Assembly: GCA_018296165.2 (NCBI GenBank)
Contig: JACKQL020000012.1
Span: 186,001-250,000, forward strand
Direction: 5' to 3'
Origin: Termitomyces sp. T153
Lineage: Eukaryota; Basidiomycota; Agaricomycetes; Agaricales; Lyophyllaceae
DNA: 64,000 nucleotides
The position numbers and the translations under genes were made by a program. Position 1 is the first letter of the stretch, and the number at the start of each line of letters is the position of its first letter. Positions 58,681 through 64,000 of this stretch are shown here, in pieces. Under the pieces are notes generated by a model. The model saw only the letters and a program-made list of their open reading frames with translations, was not told the origin of the DNA and ran no database searches.

Positions 58681-59333
58681 TAAGGAAGGAACATGCCAAT
58701 GACACACTGGAGCCACCGCCTGACACCACTCCAACATTGGGGGACCTCTTGCTTGCCCCGTGGCCTCTGCAAAGTACTCTGGTGTCATGTCCACCTGCGC
58801 GACTCTTGACCCCGTGGGGATGGGACGGACCACCCCAGGGACCATACCAGACCTGGAGTGAGAAGCGAGGACCATTTCCCCCGACGACTGTGCTGGAACC
58901 TCCCCCAATGTAGGCCCTGAGGGGCCCACCACCGCCGCCAATAACTCTGATGGGACCTATTCAAACACTCCGGCCACAATGAGCAAGAGATGATACTTAT
59001 GACTACAGTACATTGCCTGCACCCGCCTACAGTCTCGCCGACCCTCAGAGTCCTCCGAGGAAGAAGTCAAGGTATGTGCCAAGGGGGAAGGGGACGCTGC
59101 TGGAGAATATGTGGAAGACAACATTGGAAAAGTTTGGGAACCCCAGGGTACATCTGATCCTTTTCAATGACTAGGAAAGAATCCTCTTAATGGCGGCCAT
59201 GCTTCAACTTCATTCCCCACACCACTGCCACTACTGCAGTCTGATCAATATTGCTTGACTTTGATTCCCATGCTCCATCAATCCCCAAACTGTACCCCGC
59301 ATCTTGAGGGTCTCAATGCTGAAGGGGGGGTGG
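58681..59333 (-). other. Further antisense sequence before the 3' LTR
   Basis: An open stretch at 58672-58941 (-) and a more upstream piece (near 59090-58960) rich in Asp/Glu/Arg then YHLLLIVAGVFE may be upstream exons of the antisense gene. Neither has a recognised domain. Confidence 0.3.
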
Positions 59334-60290
59334 TGTCATGACCTGCTCCCTAGACCCCGACACCACCCCCAGCCCCCAGCCCCCCCCCAATGCTCTGCCA
59401 AACTCCCCAACCCTTACCCACCCTCCACACCCACTTTGGGCAACTCCAACACTTCCTTGGCAGACCCCAATGGCTCCTTGATCAACTCCGATGCCTTCTC
59501 TGCAGCAGTTGATGCACCCCCTGAATTCCCCCAGACTCCCAAGGCTTTCCCTGACCCCAGAACGATCCGCTTCCCAACTGATCCCATCAGAATGTCACCA
59601 TGGCCCATTCCAAGACTGCACCTGACAACTGTCGACTCCGCGCACTTCTGTCAAGCCTGCCACCATATCCTCTATCCTCCAGAGCCACCCAGTAGTAGGT
59701 ATATAAGTTGTAGAGCAACCCCTAGTACTTTAGTCTTGATATTGCATTTACTGGTTTCCTATGTCTTGTCTTTCATCTTGTCCCTGTCTCTATTTTTAGT
59801 TTTGAATCTATCTCTGTTCTCTGTCTCATCTTGCCTTGTTGCCGCCTCATCTTGACTGTGTATAATTCCTTTGTCTTCCTAAGTTCCTTTCATCTCCAAT
59901 GACAGTACAAACTCCGCGCGCACGCTACAACCCGAACATTCCTACAACAACCCCAGACCTTGCTCCTGCTTGGCCCAGGAACACCTCACATCTTGGTGAT
60001 CTCCCATCAAACTCCGGCTCCGCCCCCATCAACCACAAAGCCTCCACTTACCCTGCATTCTAATTGCATGCCCACGAACTTGCTCCGGCACCTGTTTAGG
60101 TTCAATGACAAGTATACCTGGTCTTAGATGCTCCTGAGCTGCTCCGGACTTGCTCGGACTGCCCCCTAGCTCCCCCTTGCAAGTCCCTCCACGTCAATAC
60201 CGGACACTTGGTTATAAGCGCAGGACATTGCATCCACCTAGTAAGGACTTGCCAGTGTAGCTGAGCCCCCGTCATCAGTGGAACCTGACA
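59334..60290 (+). repeat. Element C 3' LTR
   Basis: 957 bp; partner of 49345-50294. Confidence 0.93.
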
Positions 60291-60973
60291 GCATGCAGAC
60301 AACCTCAGGCTCACCATGCTTTAGAGTACAAGAACCTCACACTCACCATAAGTCATCATGTGTAGACAATAGTGATCAATTTATTATGGTTATCTAACAT
60401 GTTATGGAGTGCAGAGAACAAGCACTAAATGATGCCCTTTGGAGGCTGACCAAAGGTGCATTTTGATGCATGACATGGCATGATGATTGACAATTATTGT
60501 TGAACTGTTGAGATCCTAAGTGCTTAACTAGGTTTGACATGTCTAGCTTTCATCCACCCACCCACACATATATTTGTAGTTCTATCTTATATCCATACAT
60601 ATTTGCAGTCCTATCTTACAGCCATCATTCTCTATTTCTCCCTAACATTTGTACTTTCAAGGATTACATCTTTCACATGCTTTCAACAATTACATCTTCC
60701 ATATCAGTTGATTCACCTTGCTCTTCAAAATATTACACATACTGAGATTACATCTCTTATTCTGTCTTGATTGTTTATTTTCTTACTTGTTATTATGTTT
60801 CTTATGATGTCCTATTTTTGATTTGTTTTGACATTCTGTCTCATCCTGATGCTGGGGGTATTGAACCCTGGCATACAGATGACATCATGCTTTAGAGTGC
60901 AGGAACCTCACACTCACCATAGCAATGAATTTATTATGGTTATCTAACATGTTAGGAGTGCAGGGAACAAGCA

Positions 60974-61221
60974 CGAAATTCATTAATCATTTGTGAATTC
61001 AAATAGTCCTCTGCCCGTGATTGTAAACAAGCACAATGACTGCATACAGCCTTTTCTTTTTCCCGGTGAACCATGTGACTACTAATGCTGACTCATGATG
61101 CTGGCACTTACCTCCTACTTTAATAGTAACATTAACGTATGTTCTTTTTCATGACCATCCTCTCTGAAGGTTTACCAAATGTTCATCACTAATGCTTCTT
61201 CGGTTGCTATTCTTGATCATC
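60974..61221. other. Upstream region of a family remnant
   Basis: The end of this stretch (from about 61137) matches 33424-33499 at the DNA level, so the upstream region was duplicated together with the small gene. Confidence 0.5.
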
Positions 61222-61560
61222 ATGTTAAAGATACACCATGGCCTATGAAGAAGTGAAAGCTTGGGCAATACGTTGTTATCAATATCTATCTCGATGATAT
61301 TCTACCCTATATCACCCAGCGCCGTAACAAATCCCTCAGTGGGAGACTCAGATGCACGGGTGTTGCCAGAAATAATAAAGCCTTGTGCGTGTTTGTCACC
61401 CAAAGTGAGGAGGATTCTGCCGCCACCAGAGAATGCTTCACTTGCTTCATCAAAAATGAGGAGTATCAGTTATTCAGATGCACAACTTTTACCCACAGAT
61501 AGGACTTTGAGAACGCGAAGTTTGAGCATGACTATTTGTGACCCATACAATAGAGGATAA
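61222..61560 (+). pseudogene. GGY small-protein family copy, several frameshifts
   Basis: Opens with MLKI, then in changing frames YEEVKAWAIRCYQYLS, ILPYITQRRNKSLSGRLRCT, NNKALCVFVTQSEEDSAATR and FRCTTFTHR-stop-DFENAKF, ending near MTICDPYNRG. These follow the intact copy block by block (LIPYIAKRHNRKLGGEM; VWCLFLMHYKDDPNAVR; FTHQEDFEKAKF). At least three shifts and one stop. Confidence 0.65.
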
Positions 61561-62837
61561 TATTGAGAGTATGCCTTTGCACAATCTTTGCCTTGCACAT
61601 ATTTAATTAAGCTTCTCCATTCTTCAGACCTTGGGTCAGACCCTGTTGGCTCAAGTGTGGCGACGCATAGCTCCTACCATGTCATTGCTTCTTAGGTAAC
61701 ACTAGTTGTCCTTTGATTGAATGTTTGTATTAATCATGATCTAATTGAGTCTCATCGTTGTCGTAATGGCCATTGTCTGACATGTGGGAATTGATTCGTG
61801 CATGTCGAGCGCAAGAGAAAGATATGTCGGGTATTGTGTTATTCCGATAAAAGCAGTTATGACGAGGATACTTACTGTCATGTGTGGGGAGTTCAAGCTT
61901 CGAATTCCATGGATTCTAATCCAAGCTTGGATCTTTCTTGCTCTTTCAATTGTAATTTAATAGAACTCTGGCAATAACGGCGGTCGGTAATCGTACAACG
62001 ACACTGATGATAGCGCCTGTGCTTGTGGGTCTGGGAACAGCTAGTCTCTGCCAGTGTGGCACGTCGGGAGCGAGATACTTATTGTGTACAAGTAGGGATG
62101 CACTATAGTCCAGCTTATATCAGAGCCGGATTTTTTCCAGAATCGAGTATCTCGAGGAAGAGATACAACAGGGATTGTAAAGTCGTGATTAGAAAACTGT
62201 GTTGTGATGACGGACACGGAGGAAGAGATGATTGCTTGGTCGCTCGAGAGCTCCAGGTCCCACGCTTCGGTAATCTGTACCATATATAGAGAGCAACATG
62301 TCGCGAAAACAACGAAATGATCAAGTAGAAAGTTGCACTGCCTTTTTTGTCTCATGCATGAGTCTCATGAGGACCGATACATAGATCGTGCTTACCCTTT
62401 CCGTTACTTGCGGCACACACACTGATAGCCAAATTCTGGAACGAACGCAAGATACTATTAGTATGACTGTTGAGTTAGGTGAAAAGTACTGTGATCTGAT
62501 AAAAAGTGACTGCCAGTGAGCAGAATTGAATGACTTCCTCCCAATCATGCTAGATCCCTGACTCGACCTTTACTCTATCTTGCCACACTTCAATTTCGAG
62601 AAAGCACTGAAACGAGTGTGTATTCGTCGCCAGTCATCACCAGTCTTGAATTGGCTTCGCCTAGTTCTTCAATGATTATGAGGTTCTTCATGGATACATT
62701 TAATACAATATGTTTGACAGACGAAGTAGATAATAATGAAGGCTATTAAAGGAATATAATTGGCACCTGGTTAGAATGCAAAAAGAGGAAGAGAGTCAAA
62801 TACGATGTCGAGGAGGCGCAAATGGTTGCCAATACCT
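61561..62837. other. Intergenic with one unassigned ORF
   Basis: A 104-codon ATG frame on - (62041-62355) contains a hydrophobic stretch (LLDHFVVFATCCSLYMV) and a Ser/Thr-rich part. No domain is recognised and I do not call it a gene. Confidence 0.35.
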
Positions 62838-63194
62838 TCAGTACTCTCTTGGAGTAAACGGATCCACTATAGTCACAAACTTCGCCTTCTCAAAGTCTTC
62901 TTGGTGAGTGAAGGCGTTGTGCTTGAACCGTATACATCCTTCGTCTTCTTCGAATTTCTCATAGCTCCCCCTTACCGCGTTCGGGTCATCCTTGTAGTGC
63001 ATGAGGAAGAGACACCACACTTCGCCGCCTTGGTAAGCAGATAAAATTGTCATCTCGCCACCAAGTTTCCTGTTATGACGCTTAGCAATATAAGGGATCA
63101 AGTTTTCGTCGTAGATATCAATGCCGGGGTAACGACGTCGGGCCCAGGCCACGGTGTCTTCATAGCTCAAGATGTATCCTCCAACTTTGATCAT
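62838..63194 (-). CDS. GGY small-protein family, intact copy
   Basis: Single open frame of 118 residues from the ATG at 63194; the frame stays open upstream to 63239 (MPFKVTTSV before MIKVGGY), so a longer start is possible, but the other copies begin at the M(I/L)K(V/I)GGY methionine. Blocks shared with the other five copies: MIKVGGY; YEDTVAWARRRYPGIDIYDE; KLGGEM; VWCLFLMHYKDDPNAVRG; FTHQEDFEKAKF; VTIVDPF. The chain is soluble-looking, Asp/Glu- and aromatic-rich, with no signal peptide or membrane segment. I do not recognise it. The bases before the ATG (ACCACATCCGTC) are conserved with the copy at 31535, suggesting a conserved upstream exon or regulatory element. Cytosolic or nuclear location is inferred only from lack of targeting signals. 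Confidence 0.65.
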   Translation of the reverse strand: MIKVGGYILSYEDTVAWARRRYPGIDIYDENLIPYIAKRHNRKLGGEMTILSAYQGGEVWCLFLMHYKDDPNAVRGSYEKFEEDEGCIRFKHNAFTHQEDFEKAKFVTIVDPFTPREY

Positions 63195-63767
63195 GACGGA
63201 TGTGGTAACCTTGAAAGGCATTATTAGCAGTATGATCATGTATGATGGATAAGGAGACAGACGTAGTGGTTATGGATAGCAGTCGAGGTGGGGTGGTTCC
63301 AAGCGACTCTCAAGTCTAGTTTAAGTGGCTGTCGGGCTTGTAATTGGCCTTTAATCAACGCTTCGGATGGGCATCCTTATGTAATCACTCCATTGTTGAA
63401 TATTTAATTCGGGTCACTCCATCAACATCGTTGTTGTCAGTTATTACCTGTCATTAATGAGTCCAAGTTTTGAACCTGAGATCTGAGACTCAGTGCCCTT
63501 CAAGAATTTGAGGATCATCTGATTGTTGAATTTCTCTACATCAATTGCCCTTCAAAGTTTCATGTCTCGTTCTATTTATGTAGTGCATATCATCAGTACT
63601 TGTCCCAGCCTGTGCCTATATCAATGACAGGGTCACCTCGAGGTTTGGGTCTTCCACTTCAGGAAATCTTATAAGTTTCTTGAGAAACATCAATTAAGAA
63701 CATGTTATATGATTTCTAATATGTTTTTCTCAAGTAGAAATTATTGGTGTAATGGACTGGGCCCTCT
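63195..63767. other. Intergenic, no supported gene
   Basis: Upstream region of the intact small gene, AT-rich; nothing else is seen. Confidence 0.4.
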
Positions 63768-64000
63768 TGTCATGACCTATTCCCAGAACCCCCAGACCTC
63801 ATTCCCAGCCTCCTTGTTTCTTCAGAGCTCCCCCCCAACACCCCCTCAACACCCCTGACCTTTGTTCACCTACAGCACCCACCCTGGCTAACTCTGATGC
63901 TTCTTTTGCAAACCCCAACAGCCCCCTGGCTGACTCCAACATGTTCCCCACAGGCCTTGATGCTTCCCTTTCCCCTCCTGAGTCCCTGGAACCCATGCCC
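63768..64000 (+). repeat. Start of another LTR, cut by window end
   Basis: Begins TGTCATGACC like element C and continues with a Pro-codon-like CCCCC-rich tract (GCTCCCCCCCAACACCCCC). Only the first 233 bp are present, so whether it is solo or part of an element is unknown. Confidence 0.7.

Larger units (their letters stand above)
49345..60290 (+). mobile_element. Element C: full-length gypsy chromovirus
   Basis: LTRs at 49345-50294 and 59334-60290 (950 and 957 bp, about 95% identical by eye) begin TGTCATGACC and end GAACCTGACA. The target duplication GCATG is perfect (49340-49344 and 60291-60295). A purine tract GAAGGGGGGGTGG precedes the 3' LTR. Between the LTRs lie gag, two retropepsin-like domains, RT, RNase H, integrase and a chromodomain in one direction, then a 2.1 kb block with antisense frames. 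Internal stops are mostly CGA-to-TGA changes. Confidence 0.95.
49319..60973 (+). mobile_element. TRIM-like miniature element split by element C
   Basis: Direct repeats of about 125-155 bp, starting TG and ending GAACAAGCA, occur twice: copy 1 is 49319-49344 plus 60296-60424 once element C is removed, and copy 2 is 60850-60973. Shared text includes CATGCTTTAGAGT, GAACCTCACACTCACCATA and TTATTATGGTTATCTAACAT. About 425 bp without coding capacity separates them, giving a restored length near 700 bp. No target duplication was recognised. Confidence 0.6.

Noticed and set aside
59304..59855. 183-codon open frame on +
   Set aside because: Runs across the polypurine tract into the element C 3' LTR and has a near copy in the 5' LTR; not a gene.
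1..64000. tRNA, rRNA or CRISPR features
   Set aside because: No cloverleaf-compatible sequence, rRNA segment or regularly spaced short repeats were recognised; a covariance-model scan would be decisive.

Overview
The window looks like nuclear DNA of a filamentous basidiomycete, most likely an Agaricomycete. The host genes are split by many introns of about 40-60 bp with GT-AG ends. The proteins fit that lineage: a secreted GH16 glucanase, a membrane P450, a Pcd1-type Nudix enzyme and a WW/multi-membrane protein. The intergenic DNA is full of Ty3/gypsy chromovirus-like elements. I could not fix the genus, and all assignments come from reading the sequence, with no database search.

Positions 1-30000 are mainly a gene-bearing arm. 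In order: a conserved small protein of unknown role (669-1378, +); a possible LAMTOR1/Ego1-like lysosomal adaptor (2776-3619, -); a tandem dual-specificity phosphatase whose second domain has lost its catalytic residues (4475-5981, +); a GH16 endo-beta-glucanase with signal peptide and GPI-like tail (7102-8643, -); a 2.8 kb complex repeat array (8979-11740); a cytochrome P450 with an 18-nt exon (12657-14582, -); a small hypothetical gene (14947-15324, +); an N-terminally membrane-anchored Ser/Pro-rich protein (17248-18388, -); a decayed retroelement cluster with LINE and gypsy remains (19145-22391); a Pcd1-like CoA Nudix hydrolase with a 21-nt exon (22901-24241, -); and a 996-residue WW/multi-pass membrane protein (26378-29849, +).

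Positions 30000-64000 are mostly transposon-derived. A gag-only LTR element (31987-33423) keeps its gag open. Element A (34024-48743, reading on -) carries a sister element B (40655-48211) inserted in its gag, and each carries a solo LTR of a third family (39057-40216 in A; 45093-46273 in B). Element B and both solo LTRs are bounded by exact 5-bp target duplications. Element C (49345-60290, +) is a full-length chromovirus with a GCATG target duplication; it split a small TRIM-like element and carries an antisense gene with a Zn2Cys6-like motif plus a coiled-coil frame between pol and the 3' LTR. Many stops in element C are CGA-to-TGA changes, as expected from cytosine methylation and deamination. 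The window ends inside another LTR that starts at 63768.

Scattered between the elements are six related copies of an unrecognised small protein family of about 118 residues. Only one (62838-63194, -) is fully open; the other five are frameshifted or fragmentary. This is the best candidate for something undescribed. The host genes share no obvious pathway and look like ordinary neighbours.
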